Made by a program: the position numbers and the translations under genes. From positions 868,001-932,000 of the forward strand of contig NZ_FPCF01000001.1 in NCBI RefSeq assembly GCF_900116895.1: 64,000 nucleotides of DNA. Reading direction: 5' to 3'. The notes below the pieces were generated by a model that was not told the origin of the DNA, made no database searches, and saw only the letters and a list, made by a program, of their open reading frames with translations. This document shows, in pieces, positions 10,074 through 20,306 of this stretch (the stretch's first letter is position 1; each line of letters begins with the position of its first letter). The stretch is from Pseudidiomarina donghaiensis. Lineage in GTDB: Bacteria > Pseudomonadota > Gammaproteobacteria > Enterobacterales > Alteromonadaceae.

Positions 10074-10335
10074 GGTTATGGGGTTTTGATTGGTTGTTTG
10101 AGTAGAGCCGATGATCATTCGCGCATTGAGTTCAGTTGAGAAATTAATTGTGTATTTGAGCATAGTTTTGTGAATTTGACCAAGTTCTGATGTTTTTCCA
10201 CAATTTTTAATTACATAACCATATGAAATATAAGCGATAAATAAACTGGCACGGTAATTGCTTTATAAACGTTGACGAAATTTGATGCGTCTTAACCAAC
10301 ACTTAAGCGTAATGATGAAAAAACGGAGAACAATA

Positions 10336-10983
10336 ATGAATCGCCAACGTACTATTTGGAGTGTCGCGTTTTCAATGGTTGCTGGGGTAACTTTAATGAG
10401 CTTGCCTTTTACAGCTGACGCGGCCGAGCAAGAAAAAATAATGAACGCGGAATATACCGTCAGTACAGCCACTGAGGTGGAGTTTGATTCAGGGGTAGGG
10501 CAAATCACCTTTGAGCGAACGCAAGGCAATGTCATGCAGGTTAGCGTTCGTGCTTATAAAGACAACGATACAGTATTTGATAAAGATGGCAATGTGGAAG
10601 CCGCTGAGCTTAGCGCTCGTCAGTCTGGTGACCGCCTTATTCTTGAAGTTAAAGAACAAGACGGTATTCAACTTGATTGGGTTATAAAACTGCCACAAGT
10701 AGCCAGCCTTGAAACCGACCTTGGCGTAGGCGAAATTAGCGGCGAGTTGTGGGTAAGTGATATCAATATTGATATTGGCGTGGGTGAAGTTGATCTTGAT
10801 ATTTTTGGCAACTATGCCTCAATAAAGACAGACGTTGGGGTTGGCGATAGTAAAATTCGCGGCATTGGGCAAATTGAGAATAATCGATTTTTAATGACGG
10901 CTAATAGTCGAGCCTCGTCTAACGGTGATGCTAAAATATCTATCGACGCTGGCGTGGGTGATGTCAGTATTCGAATTGAATAA
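10336..10983 (+). CDS. Exported DUF4097-like repeat protein
   Basis: A 215-residue protein with an N-terminal signal peptide (about residues 1-30, ending PFTADA-A). The mature part is a short beta-repeat in which D/x-x-GVG-(Q/E/D)-(I/V/S) recurs at least six times (SGVGQI, LGVGEI, IGVGEV, VGVGDS, AGVGDV), the toast-rack style seen in DUF4097/adhesin-like proteins. Likely periplasmic or surface-exposed. ATG 10336 has a GGAG site 7 bases upstream; earlier in-frame ATGs have none. Function unknown. It is flanked by a bidirectional terminator shared with the H-NS gene. Confidence 0.82.
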   Translation: MNRQRTIWSVAFSMVAGVTLMSLPFTADAAEQEKIMNAEYTVSTATEVEFDSGVGQITFERTQGNVMQVSVRAYKDNDTVFDKDGNVEAAELSARQSGDRLILEVKEQDGIQLDWVIKLPQVASLETDLGVGEISGELWVSDINIDIGVGEVDLDIFGNYASIKTDVGVGDSKIRGIGQIENNRFLMTANSRASSNGDAKISIDAGVGDVSIRIE

Positions 10984-10987
10984 AACG

Positions 10988-11023
10988 AAAAAGCCCACGA
11001 ATTAAAGTTCGTGGGCTTTTAAT
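10988..11023. terminator. Bidirectional terminator between the DUF4097-like gene and hns
   Basis: Stem AAAAGCCCACGAA / TTCGTGGGCTTTT with a 6-base loop. The A-run before and T-run after make it usable by both convergent genes. Confidence 0.9.
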
Positions 11024-11042
11024 TTTGAATTGACTGAGTAAG

Positions 11043-11447
11043 TTATTTAATTAAGAAGCTATCTAAAGACTTGCCGTTTTCAGTCGCTTGTTTTAGCGCA
11101 TTTGGCATGCGGCCCTGGCCGGTCCACGTAATACGTTCACCATTCACATGAATTTCATATTTTGGTGGTTTGGGAGCCCGTTTAGCGCGCTTCGTTTTCG
11201 CGGTGACGCCGGCTTCGCCGGCTAGCTCAGCAACATTTATTCCAGCTTCGTCCATGGTTCTGCGAAGTTGCTCAATAATACGTTGCTTTTCTGCTTCAAC
11301 TTTTAATAGTTCAGCTTCTTCTTCGCGACGATCTTCGATGACTTTAGTTAATTTCTCGCTTACTTCTTCAAGTTCTGAAACCGATAATTCCTTTACCGCA
11401 GCTTTTAAACGTCGTCCATGGGTAAGAATATCTAAAAATTCGCTCAT
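11043..11447 (-). CDS. H-NS family nucleoid protein
   Basis: A 134-residue H-NS/StpA-type protein. The N-terminal two-thirds is a charged, heptad-rich oligomerisation region (about residues 1-70). A basic linker (KTKRAKRAPKPP) leads to the C-terminal DNA-binding domain with TWTGQGRMPNAL, where the QGR motif inserts into the minor groove of AT-rich DNA. I chose ATG 11447, with GGAA six bases upstream, over a TTG at 11459. H-NS proteins silence foreign AT-rich DNA, so this one could repress the AT-rich toxin island at 36-47 kb; that link is inference. Confidence 0.92.
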   Translation of the reverse strand: MSEFLDILTHGRRLKAAVKELSVSELEEVSEKLTKVIEDRREEEAELLKVEAEKQRIIEQLRRTMDEAGINVAELAGEAGVTAKTKRAKRAPKPPKYEIHVNGERITWTGQGRMPNALKQATENGKSLDSFLIK

Positions 11448-11564
11448 GTTTATTTCCAAGTTAATAACAAAGTGTATTTATATTTAATACATTGTTTAAT
11501 CAGACGACAATCTCAAATATTTGTCCGATATATCTTACAAATAAAATGAGCGAATTTAAACAAA

Positions 11565-13208
11565 TTACATATTTGGGTAATTTGGTCCTCCAGTTCCTTC
11601 TGGTGTTACCCAAGTAATATTTTGAGACGGATCTTTAATGTCACAAGTTTTACAATGAATGCAATTTTGTGCGTTTATTTTAAATACGGCTTCGCCATTT
11701 TCTTCAACCACTTCATACACGCCAGCAGGGCAGTAACGCTGCGCCGGCTCGGCAAACTCAGGAAGGTTTACCTGTAATGGAATAGTCGCGTCTTTTAACT
11801 GTAAGTGACACGGCTGATCTTCTTCATGGTTAGTATTTGACAAAAATACCGACGACAAACGATCAAAAGTTAATTGATTATCAGGTTTTGGATAATCAAT
11901 CGGCTTGCAGTCGCTCGCTTTGCGCATTTGTGCGTGGTCAGCGTGATTATCTTTAATGGTAAATGGTAATTTTCCACCAAACCAGTTTTGATCAATAGTG
12001 TTGTACGCACCACCTAGAATAGTGCCAAACTTATGCACTGCTGGGCCAAAATTGCGTGACCGATATAACTCGTCGTATAGCCATGAATTTTCAAAGCGCT
12101 CGGCAAAGTCTGGTAGTTCTACCGGCACGGATTCATGTTGTAGCGCCGCAAAAATACTCTCTGCAGCCAACATGCCCGACTTCATAGCGGTGTGATTGCC
12201 TTTAATTTTGGCAAAATTTAAGGTACCCGCGTTACAACCCACCAACACACCGCCGGCAAACGTCATTTTGGGCAATGAATAAAGTCCGCCTTTAGCGATT
12301 GCGCGGGCGCCGTATGTCACTCGTTTACCACCTTTTAAAGTTTTCGCGATTTCTGGGTGGGTTTTAAATTTCTGAAATTCGCCAAATGGGTTCAAATAAG
12401 GGTTGCTGTAATTTAAATCAACAATAAGGCCGACATAAACCTGGCCGTCTTCAGCATGATACAAATAGCCGCCGCCGCTAGCATCATTTTCAAGTGGCCA
12501 GCCAGTGCTATGAACCACTAGGCCAGGCTGATGCTGCTCAGCAGGAACATCCCAGATTTCTTTGAAGCCGATGGCATAATGCTGCGGTGATTTACCGTCA
12601 GCCAGATTAAACTGCTGCTGTAAACGTTTGCCTAAATGGCCGCGGCATCCTTCAGCGAAAACCGTGTATTTGGCGCGTAGTTCCATGCCTGGTTCAAAAC
12701 CGCTCTTTTGCTCACCCTTGCTGTCTAAGCCCATGTCGCCGGTGATAATGCCCGCTACGCGGCCTTCTTCAATGATAATATCGGCGGCCGGAAAGCCTGG
12801 AAATATTTCCACGCCAAGCTGTTCGGCTTGTTCGGCAAGCCAGCGACATAAGTTACCCATGCTTGCAATGTAGTTGCCGTGGTTATGAAAGGTTTTTGGC
12901 GCCATAAATCCAGGTAACCGAGTTGCTTTCTCAGCGTTTTTGAACAGCATAATATGGTCGTCGGTTACCGGCGTATTCAAAGGCGCACCGCGTTCTTGCC
13001 AATCAGGAAACAACTCATTCAGCGCGCGCGGCTCAAATACTGCCCCCGACAAAATATGAGCACCCACTTCAGAACCTTTCTCGACAACGCAAATCATGAG
13101 CTCTTGCTCACGTTCTTGAGCTTGTTGTGCAAGGCGAATAGCACAGCTTAAGCCGGCCGGGCCAGCACCTACAATAACGACATCAAATTCCATACTTTCG
13201 CGTTGCAT
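11565..13208 (-). CDS. Electron transfer flavoprotein-ubiquinone oxidoreductase
   Basis: A 547-residue ETF-QO. It has an N-terminal FAD-binding Rossmann motif (VIVGAGPAGLS, residues 11-21) and a C-terminal 4Fe-4S region (CIHCKTCDIKDP), both characteristic. It passes electrons from reduced ETF, and hence from acyl-CoA dehydrogenases, to ubiquinone at the inner membrane. An AGGAG site precedes ATG 13208. Two acyl-CoA dehydrogenases of branched-chain degradation (22740 and 29068) are in the same window and would feed it. The etfAB genes are not here. Confidence 0.96.
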   Translation of the reverse strand: MQRESMEFDVVIVGAGPAGLSCAIRLAQQAQEREQELMICVVEKGSEVGAHILSGAVFEPRALNELFPDWQERGAPLNTPVTDDHIMLFKNAEKATRLPGFMAPKTFHNHGNYIASMGNLCRWLAEQAEQLGVEIFPGFPAADIIIEEGRVAGIITGDMGLDSKGEQKSGFEPGMELRAKYTVFAEGCRGHLGKRLQQQFNLADGKSPQHYAIGFKEIWDVPAEQHQPGLVVHSTGWPLENDASGGGYLYHAEDGQVYVGLIVDLNYSNPYLNPFGEFQKFKTHPEIAKTLKGGKRVTYGARAIAKGGLYSLPKMTFAGGVLVGCNAGTLNFAKIKGNHTAMKSGMLAAESIFAALQHESVPVELPDFAERFENSWLYDELYRSRNFGPAVHKFGTILGGAYNTIDQNWFGGKLPFTIKDNHADHAQMRKASDCKPIDYPKPDNQLTFDRLSSVFLSNTNHEEDQPCHLQLKDATIPLQVNLPEFAEPAQRYCPAGVYEVVEENGEAVFKINAQNCIHCKTCDIKDPSQNITWVTPEGTGGPNYPNM

Positions 13209-13231
13209 AGATTACTCCTATTTATTTCGCG

Positions 13232-15436
13232 TTAACTGTTTGGCTCACCGTGTTTGACCTGAGAGGCCAGTAACTCAGTTATGTCTTGCTTGGGTAATGG
13301 TCGCGCCAAATAATAGCCCTGGGCAATAAGACAGTCGCGCTGTATTAAAAAATCAACTTGTTGTTGGGTTTCAACACCCACGGCACTAATTGAAATGCCA
13401 ACACTGTGAGCGAATTTAATCATAGTTTCGGCAATTAATGCATGTACTTTACTGTGGGGAATATCTGCCATCAAAGGTTGACTGATCTTCAGCAAACTTG
13501 GTGGGAAATTTTGCACCGCATCCATGGTCGCGTGATTCAACCCCATACCGTCGATGGTTAATTTAACGCCGGTGTCGCGCACTGTTGAAAGCACACTATT
13601 ATCTTGATTCGCGTGCGCACAGTACAGCTCTTCTTTTATTTCAATATGCAAGCTTTCGGGGCCGACTTGGTTACGCCGCAAATGCGATGTTAGAATTTCA
13701 GGCAGTTCTGGCAAAGCTAATTGTTTGCCAGATAAGTTGATACCGATGGTTAGTTCAGTATTACCACGTTGGGTAAATTCGGCATAGTCGCTAACAACTT
13801 GGCGAATCAAATTATCAGTTAAGGGTACAATTAAGCCGGTGTCTTCTATTAGCGGTAAAAACTCTTCAGGGTAAACTAATTCGCCATCTTCGTGTTGCCA
13901 GCGCATTAAAGCTTCAAAACCAACAATTTGCTGTGTAATCAAATCAAACATGGGTTGATAATGAATAATGATACTATGCGTCTCAATCGCTCGATGTAGT
14001 TGTTCAAGCAAAACCTGACGTTTAGATAGTTCTGACTGCTGTGCGCGCGTGTAAGTGGCGATACCGTGGTAATCGGCTAATTTGGCTTCTATTAAAGCTG
14101 CGTCTGTGTGTCGCAAGAGGGTATCGGCGTCGTAATCGGCCTCGCTAGCAAAAGCAATGCCAATAGATGCTGATGCATAAATCTCATGGCGACCAATAAA
14201 AAATTGCGGTTTAACTAGCCGAGTTAACTCGTCTGCAAGCTCCTTGGCTTGCAGCTCAGAGCTTGCTATTTGCTTTATCACCAAAAACTCATCGCCACCA
14301 ATACGGGCAATAAAATCAAAATTGTGGGGGCTGCTTTGTAAACGGTGTGCTAAACGTTTTAATAGTTCATCGCCTACTTTGTGACCAAGAGCGTTATTAA
14401 TATCTTTGAAATGATCAATATTAAGTTGAATAGCAACAAGCTGTTGCTGCGTTACCTTCACTTCCGCTAATCGTTCACCTAGAAAGCGGATCAATGCGTT
14501 ACGATTTGGTACTTCTGTAAGCGCGTCATGTTCAGACAGATAGGCGAGTTGCTTTTCTACTTCATCACGCTTCTTAAGACTTTGATTATAATTTTCATTT
14601 AGCTGCTGCAATGACTCTAGCTGGCTTTCTTGCTTACGAATTCGTGCAACCAGCATCATGAGCATGCCAGTTACAAACATTCCCATTAACGGCGTAATTA
14701 ATGGATTAATGATGTGTAAGTCAGAAAACTTTGCCGGCGTTGGCCACATTTCAAAGTACCAATGGCCGTTTGCCACAGAGATAGTAAAGTCGGCTGCCCA
14801 GCGATCTTTTAACTCGGTTTCACCTGAGAAGTTATAAATCGTTTCGTTATGTTGCTTAACAGAGGTTTGGTAACCTTCAATAATATGATGATGAATGGTT
14901 TGCTTAAGTAGCTCTTGTGTGTCGATGACAGCGACGACAAAATAACTTTGCTGTGTTGTCATTATCGGAATGAATAGAGCTAAATCATGCTGCCTAGAGG
15001 AAAGGTTTCTGGCTGGCATGAATAGTGAATCATTAGTTACTTGCTCTAGTTGTGCGATATTAACCGTGGTGCCTTGATAGGTTTTAGCGCTGACTAATTC
15101 ATTCCCCGACACTAGCGTTTGTGCAATAACGTTAAGGTCACGATCAACAATATTGACTTGTTTTACGGACTGGTAAAATGACGCTAATGCGCTGCGTAGC
15201 AGTGGCAATTGTTGTTGTGGTGTCCGGTCACTCGTTTTTAGCAGCGCCCCAGTTAGTTCACTGGCATATAGCAAGCGTACTAAACCACCACGAATATTTG
15301 CTTCTAAACTAGCAGCATCGGCTTGAATACGCTCTTGCATGCGGCGGTGATCGTAACTTTCGAGCAATAAGGAGGCGAGGGCAGTTAAACCCAGGCCAAC
15401 TATCGCGGTAAAAACGATCGAGCGCCAAAACTTCAT
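13232..15436 (-). CDS. Membrane GGDEF/EAL protein with degenerate EAL domain
   Basis: A 734-residue protein with a TM segment at about 7-26, a periplasmic sensor region (about 27-243), a second TM at about 244-266, a coiled linker, GGDEF (about 298-465) and EAL (about 475-725). The GGDEF motif is intact (RIGGDEF, 378-384) with DHFKDINNALGH upstream, so diguanylate cyclase activity is plausible; an RxxD inhibitory site is not seen (HNFD). The EAL domain keeps E508, but the metal-binding DDFGTG loop reads TIDGMG (627-632) and the conserved AEGVET reads AVGVET (685-690), so phosphodiesterase activity is doubtful. Signal unknown. Confidence 0.92.
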   Translation of the reverse strand: MKFWRSIVFTAIVGLGLTALASLLLESYDHRRMQERIQADAASLEANIRGGLVRLLYASELTGALLKTSDRTPQQQLPLLRSALASFYQSVKQVNIVDRDLNVIAQTLVSGNELVSAKTYQGTTVNIAQLEQVTNDSLFMPARNLSSRQHDLALFIPIMTTQQSYFVVAVIDTQELLKQTIHHHIIEGYQTSVKQHNETIYNFSGETELKDRWAADFTISVANGHWYFEMWPTPAKFSDLHIINPLITPLMGMFVTGMLMMLVARIRKQESQLESLQQLNENYNQSLKKRDEVEKQLAYLSEHDALTEVPNRNALIRFLGERLAEVKVTQQQLVAIQLNIDHFKDINNALGHKVGDELLKRLAHRLQSSPHNFDFIARIGGDEFLVIKQIASSELQAKELADELTRLVKPQFFIGRHEIYASASIGIAFASEADYDADTLLRHTDAALIEAKLADYHGIATYTRAQQSELSKRQVLLEQLHRAIETHSIIIHYQPMFDLITQQIVGFEALMRWQHEDGELVYPEEFLPLIEDTGLIVPLTDNLIRQVVSDYAEFTQRGNTELTIGINLSGKQLALPELPEILTSHLRRNQVGPESLHIEIKEELYCAHANQDNSVLSTVRDTGVKLTIDGMGLNHATMDAVQNFPPSLLKISQPLMADIPHSKVHALIAETMIKFAHSVGISISAVGVETQQQVDFLIQRDCLIAQGYYLARPLPKQDITELLASQVKHGEPNS

Positions 15437-15438
15437 GA

Positions 15439-17379
15439 CTAAGCCAACTCCGGTCGGTTACGGAAGTATTCAAGTGCTTCAGGGTTGGCCAAGGCGTCTG
15501 TATTTTTCACAGTTTCACCGTGAACCACTTGGCGTACCGCCAATTCAACAATTTTGCCGCTGATGGTTCGTGGAATATCACTCACTTGCGCAATAATTGC
15601 CGGAACATGCCGAGGCGTCGCATTGGCTCGAATCACTTGGCGTATTTGCTGTTGTAGCTCGTCGGTTAACTGAACGCCCTCGCGCAAGCGCACAAACAAT
15701 ACCACCCGTTCGTCATCTTGCCAGCGTTGGCCAATGGCGATGCTTTCTAACACCGCGTCTATTTTTTCAACTTGGCGATAAATTTCTGCGGTACCAATGC
15801 GCACCCCACCTGGGTTGAGGACTGCGTCAGAGCGGCCATAAATAATAACGCCGTTGTGCGCGGTTATTTCTGCATAGTCGCCATGGGCCCAGGTGTTTTC
15901 AAACCGCGCAAAATACGCATTAAAGTATCGCTCACCGGTATTGTCATTCCAAAAGCCAATGGGCATACAAGGGAAGCTATTACGGCATACTAGCTCGCCT
16001 TTTTGCTGCGTGACTGCTTGGCCTTCGTCATTAAATACTTGTACATCTAAGCCTAAGCCACGGCATTGTAACTCACCGCGGTATACCGGTAGCGTTGGGT
16101 TGCCAAGCGCAAAGCACGAGACGATGTCGGTACCACCGGAAATGGACGACAAACAAAGGTTTGCTTTGATATCGCGATAGACATAATCAAAACTCTCAGG
16201 CGCAAGCACCGAGCCCGTGGTTAAAATACTACGCAGCATTGGCAACTGATTCGACTCAGCTGGTTTGTAGTCCGCTTTTTCCAGTGCGGATAAATATTTG
16301 GCACTGGTGCCAAATACGCTGATTTTTTCTTGCTCAGCGATATCCCATAAGGCCTCAGGGCCTGGGTAGAATGGCGAGCCGTCAAACAGCAACAAGGTTG
16401 CGCCTTGGGCTAAGCCCGAAACAAGCCAATTCCACATCATCCAGCCGCAGGTGGTGAAATAGAAGAGCACGTCGTCACGGTCTATGTCGGTGTGCAAGCC
16501 ATGTTCTTTTAAGTGCTGCAACAAGGTTCCGCCAATACCATGCACAATACATTTTGGCACCCCTGTGGTACCCGAGCTGAACATGATATATAGCGGTGCG
16601 TTGAACGGCATTCGGGTAAAGGTTAATTCGGTAGAGCTGCGGTCTAAATAGTCATTCCAGTGCGCCCAGCCCGTATTTAATTTCGGTTTAAAACCAGAAA
16701 AATCAACAACAAGCGTGCGTTCAACGGTTGGCAGTTGTTGGCGAATAGCCGCGGTTTTTTCACTGATATCAAGCTGTTTGCCGTTGTAATAATAGCCGTC
16801 AACGGTAATGAAAAGCTTGGGTTCAATTTGGCCAAAACGGTCAACCACACCCTGCACCCCAAAGTCAGGAGAGCATGATGACCAAATGGCACCTAAGCTA
16901 GTGGTTGCCAGCATACCGATAATGGTCTCAATGCAGTTTGGCATCATGGCGGCAACGCGGTCACCAGGTTCTACACCATCGGCCTTCATGGCAGCAGCGA
17001 GTGCGGCCACTTCATGCCGTAATTCGGCATAAGTGAGTTGCTGGCGCGTGCCATTTTCCCCGCGAAATACCAGGGCGATATGATCGTCGTTAAAACGCAG
17101 CAAATTCTCAGCAAAATTTAACGTTGCGTCAGGAAACCACTGCGCGCCTGGCAACTTATTTGCATCGACAACCGTGCGCTCACCACGCTCGCCGATAACG
17201 TCAAAGTAACGCCAAATTTGCGACCAAAACTGGTCACTGTGCGCGACCGACCACTGATGTAAATCGTCGTACGTAGTTAATTGCAGATTCGCCTGAGCAT
17301 TAACCGTGTTCATAAAGTCGGTTATACGCGCTGCAGCGACTTGGTTTGCATCAGGCTGCCACATTATTTTTTGCGTCAT
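15439..17379 (-). CDS. Acetoacetyl-CoA synthetase
   Basis: A 646-residue ANL-superfamily acyl-CoA ligase. It carries the AMP-binding P-loop (IMFSSGTTGVPK, near residue 270), the A8 segment YGRSDAVLNPGGVRIG and the C-terminal lysine in PRTISGKIVE. Length and the N-terminal ACAS-like region fit acetoacetyl-CoA synthetase, which activates acetoacetate to acetoacetyl-CoA. It sits 51 bases after liuE, whose product releases acetoacetate, so it probably closes the leucine pathway, with the thiolase at 24409 doing the final cleavage. The next gene downstream is the GGDEF/EAL gene 2 bases away, perhaps read through from the operon. Confidence 0.93.
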   Translation of the reverse strand: MTQKIMWQPDANQVAAARITDFMNTVNAQANLQLTTYDDLHQWSVAHSDQFWSQIWRYFDVIGERGERTVVDANKLPGAQWFPDATLNFAENLLRFNDDHIALVFRGENGTRQQLTYAELRHEVAALAAAMKADGVEPGDRVAAMMPNCIETIIGMLATTSLGAIWSSCSPDFGVQGVVDRFGQIEPKLFITVDGYYYNGKQLDISEKTAAIRQQLPTVERTLVVDFSGFKPKLNTGWAHWNDYLDRSSTELTFTRMPFNAPLYIMFSSGTTGVPKCIVHGIGGTLLQHLKEHGLHTDIDRDDVLFYFTTCGWMMWNWLVSGLAQGATLLLFDGSPFYPGPEALWDIAEQEKISVFGTSAKYLSALEKADYKPAESNQLPMLRSILTTGSVLAPESFDYVYRDIKANLCLSSISGGTDIVSCFALGNPTLPVYRGELQCRGLGLDVQVFNDEGQAVTQQKGELVCRNSFPCMPIGFWNDNTGERYFNAYFARFENTWAHGDYAEITAHNGVIIYGRSDAVLNPGGVRIGTAEIYRQVEKIDAVLESIAIGQRWQDDERVVLFVRLREGVQLTDELQQQIRQVIRANATPRHVPAIIAQVSDIPRTISGKIVELAVRQVVHGETVKNTDALANPEALEYFRNRPELA

Positions 17380-17430
17380 TATTCTAGCGTTCCTGTTGTG
17401 CGTTTATTTCTTGCGTTAGGGTTCAGGTGG

Positions 17431-18327
17431 TTATTTAGCCAGCATAGCGTGCGCGACGTTTGAGCGCGGGCCATGAGCAAGGTGGCGGCATATATCAGCG
17501 CCGGCCTGAACAAGGTTATTCAAATCAATACCGGTTTCAATACCCATGCCGTGCAACATGTACACCACGTCTTCCGTGGCCACATTGCCACTGGCACCCT
17601 TGGCGTATGGGCAGCCGCCTAAACCAGCGACTGCACTGTCAATGGTTGCGACGCCCATGGGCAAACAGCTGGCAATATTCGCGAGCGCTTGGCCATAGGT
17701 GTTATGGAAGTGAAGGGCTAAGTTCTGCATGGGCACACGCTCGGCAACGACACTTAACATGCGTTGCGCATGCAGCGGGGTACCAACGCCAATGGTGTCG
17801 CCTAAGGACACTTCATAGCAGCCCATATTCCACAGTGTTTCAGCGACATAAGCCACATCGCTTAGGCTAACTTCGCCTTGATAAGGGCAGCCTAGCACAC
17901 AACTGACATAGCCTCGAACCTTGATATTCTGCGCTTTCGCCGCAGCAATAACGGGCGCGAAGCGCTCAAGGCTTTCGGCAATGCTGCAGTTGATGTTTTT
18001 TTGGCTGAAGGCTTCAGAGGCCGCGCCAAAAATAGCCACTTCGGTGGCCTGTGCCTGCACTGCTGCTTCGAAGCCTTTTAAGTTCGGTGTTAGGGCGGCA
18101 TAGGTAATGCCTGCTTGGCGCTCAATGCCGGCAAACACTTCAGCGCTATCGGCCATTTGTGGCACCCACTTGGGGCTAACAAAGGCACCGGTTTCAATGT
18201 AGCTTAAGCCTGCCTTGGCTAATGCATTAACCAAGGCAATTTTAGCTTCTACCGGCACAGCCGTTTCGTTTTGTAGCCCGTCACGTGGGCCTACTTCTAC
18301 AATTTTTACCTGTTGCGGTAATGTCAT
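17431..18327 (-). CDS. liuE: Hydroxymethylglutaryl-CoA lyase
   Basis: A 298-residue HMG-CoA lyase of the DRE-TIM metallolyase family. It shows [11 protein letters not shown] near the N-terminus, GDTIGVGTP near residue 195, HFHNTYGQ (metal histidines) near residue 222 and the flexible-loop cysteine in [14 protein letters not shown] near residue 254. It cleaves HMG-CoA to acetyl-CoA and acetoacetate, the last liu step. It is 11 bases from liuD. Confidence 0.96.
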   Translation of the reverse strand: MTLPQQVKIVEVGPRDGLQNETAVPVEAKIALVNALAKAGLSYIETGAFVSPKWVPQMADSAEVFAGIERQAGITYAALTPNLKGFEAAVQAQATEVAIFGAASEAFSQKNINCSIAESLERFAPVIAAAKAQNIKVRGYVSCVLGCPYQGEVSLSDVAYVAETLWNMGCYEVSLGDTIGVGTPLHAQRMLSVVAERVPMQNLALHFHNTYGQALANIASCLPMGVATIDSAVAGLGGCPYAKGASGNVATEDVVYMLHGMGIETGIDLNNLVQAGADICRHLAHGPRSNVAHAMLAK

Positions 18328-18338
18328 AGCGAATTAGC

Positions 18339-20297
18339 CTATTCGTCTTTGAGGCTGATGAGCTCAGCACCATCACTAACGAGATCGCCAGCTTGGTAAT
18401 ACACCTGTGCAATTTCGCCGTCACGTGGTGCGCGAATGGTGTATTCCATTTTCATAGCTTCCATGATCACTAAAGCTTGGTCGGCTTTCACGCTGTCATT
18501 GGCACTGACCATAACTTGAACCACGGTACCATTCATGGGCGCGGTTAAGCTACCAGCGGCGGTTTCTTGCTCCAGTGTGTCAGCCACATTGTGGCGCGTG
18601 AAACGTAAGCTTGCGTGTTCTGTCATGACCATAATGTCGTGTTCAGTACGCAAAATATGTGCGTTAAAACGACGGCCGTTCTGGGTGAAAGTGAACTGTT
18701 CACCGTGCTTATCAACTTGCCATAACGTTTCTTCACCCACTTGCTGCCAACCGTTTTCTGTTGCGGTTAATTGAATATCAAGTAGCTGCTCGCCAAACTG
18801 TAAGTTTAGGCCAAATTGACGTGGCTGGTTCACACGAAAGCTATGCTGGGTATGCCAAGGGTTTTGTGATACGCCATGCTTTTCATCAAAGCGCTCAGCA
18901 AGGGTTGCCATTACCGCATAGTCGTTGGCCAATGCGCTGGTGTCAGCAAACAAGTCGTCGTGGTATTTTTCAATAAAGCGAGTGGTGAGCTCAGCTTGGC
19001 CAAATTTCTTATGCCCAGCAATACGGCGTAGAAAGTCGATGTTGGTTCGTACCCCGGCCACGCGATAGTCGTTCAATGCTTGAATTAAGCGGCGCAAAGC
19101 AATGGTGCGGTTTTCACCCCAAACCACTAACTTAGCGATCATCGGGTCGTAGTATGAACTAACTTCATCGCCTTCAATGACGCCGCTGTCAATTCGAACA
19201 TGCTCAGAGCTAGCTGGCGGACGCAACACGTGCAAGGTACCGGTGCTTGGTAAGAATTCGTGCTCAGGGTCTTCCGCGTAAATGCGCGCTTCAAATGAAT
19301 GCCCGGTCACTTCAATTTGGTCTTGCGCAAGCGGCAGTGGCTCGCCACTCGCAACCAGCAACTGCCAAGCAACTAAGTCTTGGCCGGTGACCATTTCGGT
19401 GACCGGGTGTTCTACTTGCAAGCGGGTGTTCATTTCCATGAAGTAGAATTTGTTGTCGGTATCAAGCAAGAATTCAACGGTACCGGCGCCGACATAATCA
19501 ATGGCTTGAGCCGCGCGCACAGCAGCTTCGCCCATAGCCACGCGGGTTGAGCTACTAATAGACGGTGCAGGGGCTTCTTCAATCACTTTTTGGTGACGAC
19601 GCTGCACTGAACAGTCGCGCTCGGCAAGATATACCGCGTTGCCGTGTTCGTCACAGAACACCTGAATTTCGACGTGTCGTGGGTTACCAATGTATTTTTC
19701 GACTAGCATTTTGTCGTTACCAAACGAAGCTTGCGCCTCACGCTTGGCCGAGTTAAATGCTTCTTCAAATTGCTTGGCACTTTCAACAATACGCATGCCT
19801 TTACCGCCGCCGCCATAGGCTGCTTTTAGCAGTACCGGGAAGCCAATTTTTTCGGCTTCGCCGCGCAACGTGTCTAAGCTTTGGTCGCTACCATGGTAGC
19901 CTGGCACCAAAGGCACACCGGCTTCACTCATGATGGCTTTGGCTGCGCTTTTTGAACCCATGGCTGCAATAGCGCTGGTTGGTGGACCAACAAAAATAAT
20001 GTTGTTGCTAGCGCAAGCATCGGCAAAGTCTTCGTTTTCTGACAAAAAGCCATAGCCCGGGTGAATGGCGTCAGCGCCAGTTTGTTTGGCCGCAGCAATA
20101 ATCTTCTCAATCACCAAGTAGCTTTCGGCACTTGGTGCAGGGCCGAGGTGAATGCTCTCGTCAGCCATTTGTACATGCTGTGCATTGGCGTCAGCATCGG
20201 AATATACCGCGACCGTGCGAATACCAAGATCGCGAGCGGTGCGGATAATGCGGCAAGCAATTTCGCCGCGGTTAGCAATTAGCAGTTTGCGCAACAT
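18339..20297 (-). CDS. liuD: Methylcrotonyl-CoA carboxylase biotin-containing (alpha) subunit
   Basis: A 652-residue subunit combining biotin carboxylase (N-terminal; KAAYGGGGKGMR ATP-grasp loop near residue 160, HPGYGFLSEN near residue 80), a central BT region and a C-terminal biotinyl domain with the biotinylated lysine in EAMKMEY near residue 615. With LiuB it carboxylates 3-methylcrotonyl-CoA in leucine degradation. Acetyl-CoA and propionyl-CoA carboxylases have related subunits, but the liuABCDE context fixes the assignment. Confidence 0.96.
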   Translation of the reverse strand: MLRKLLIANRGEIACRIIRTARDLGIRTVAVYSDADANAQHVQMADESIHLGPAPSAESYLVIEKIIAAAKQTGADAIHPGYGFLSENEDFADACASNNIIFVGPPTSAIAAMGSKSAAKAIMSEAGVPLVPGYHGSDQSLDTLRGEAEKIGFPVLLKAAYGGGGKGMRIVESAKQFEEAFNSAKREAQASFGNDKMLVEKYIGNPRHVEIQVFCDEHGNAVYLAERDCSVQRRHQKVIEEAPAPSISSSTRVAMGEAAVRAAQAIDYVGAGTVEFLLDTDNKFYFMEMNTRLQVEHPVTEMVTGQDLVAWQLLVASGEPLPLAQDQIEVTGHSFEARIYAEDPEHEFLPSTGTLHVLRPPASSEHVRIDSGVIEGDEVSSYYDPMIAKLVVWGENRTIALRRLIQALNDYRVAGVRTNIDFLRRIAGHKKFGQAELTTRFIEKYHDDLFADTSALANDYAVMATLAERFDEKHGVSQNPWHTQHSFRVNQPRQFGLNLQFGEQLLDIQLTATENGWQQVGEETLWQVDKHGEQFTFTQNGRRFNAHILRTEHDIMVMTEHASLRFTRHNVADTLEQETAAGSLTAPMNGTVVQVMVSANDSVKADQALVIMEAMKMEYTIRAPRDGEIAQVYYQAGDLVSDGAELISLKDE

Positions 20298-20306
20298 TGC
20301 TGGTCC

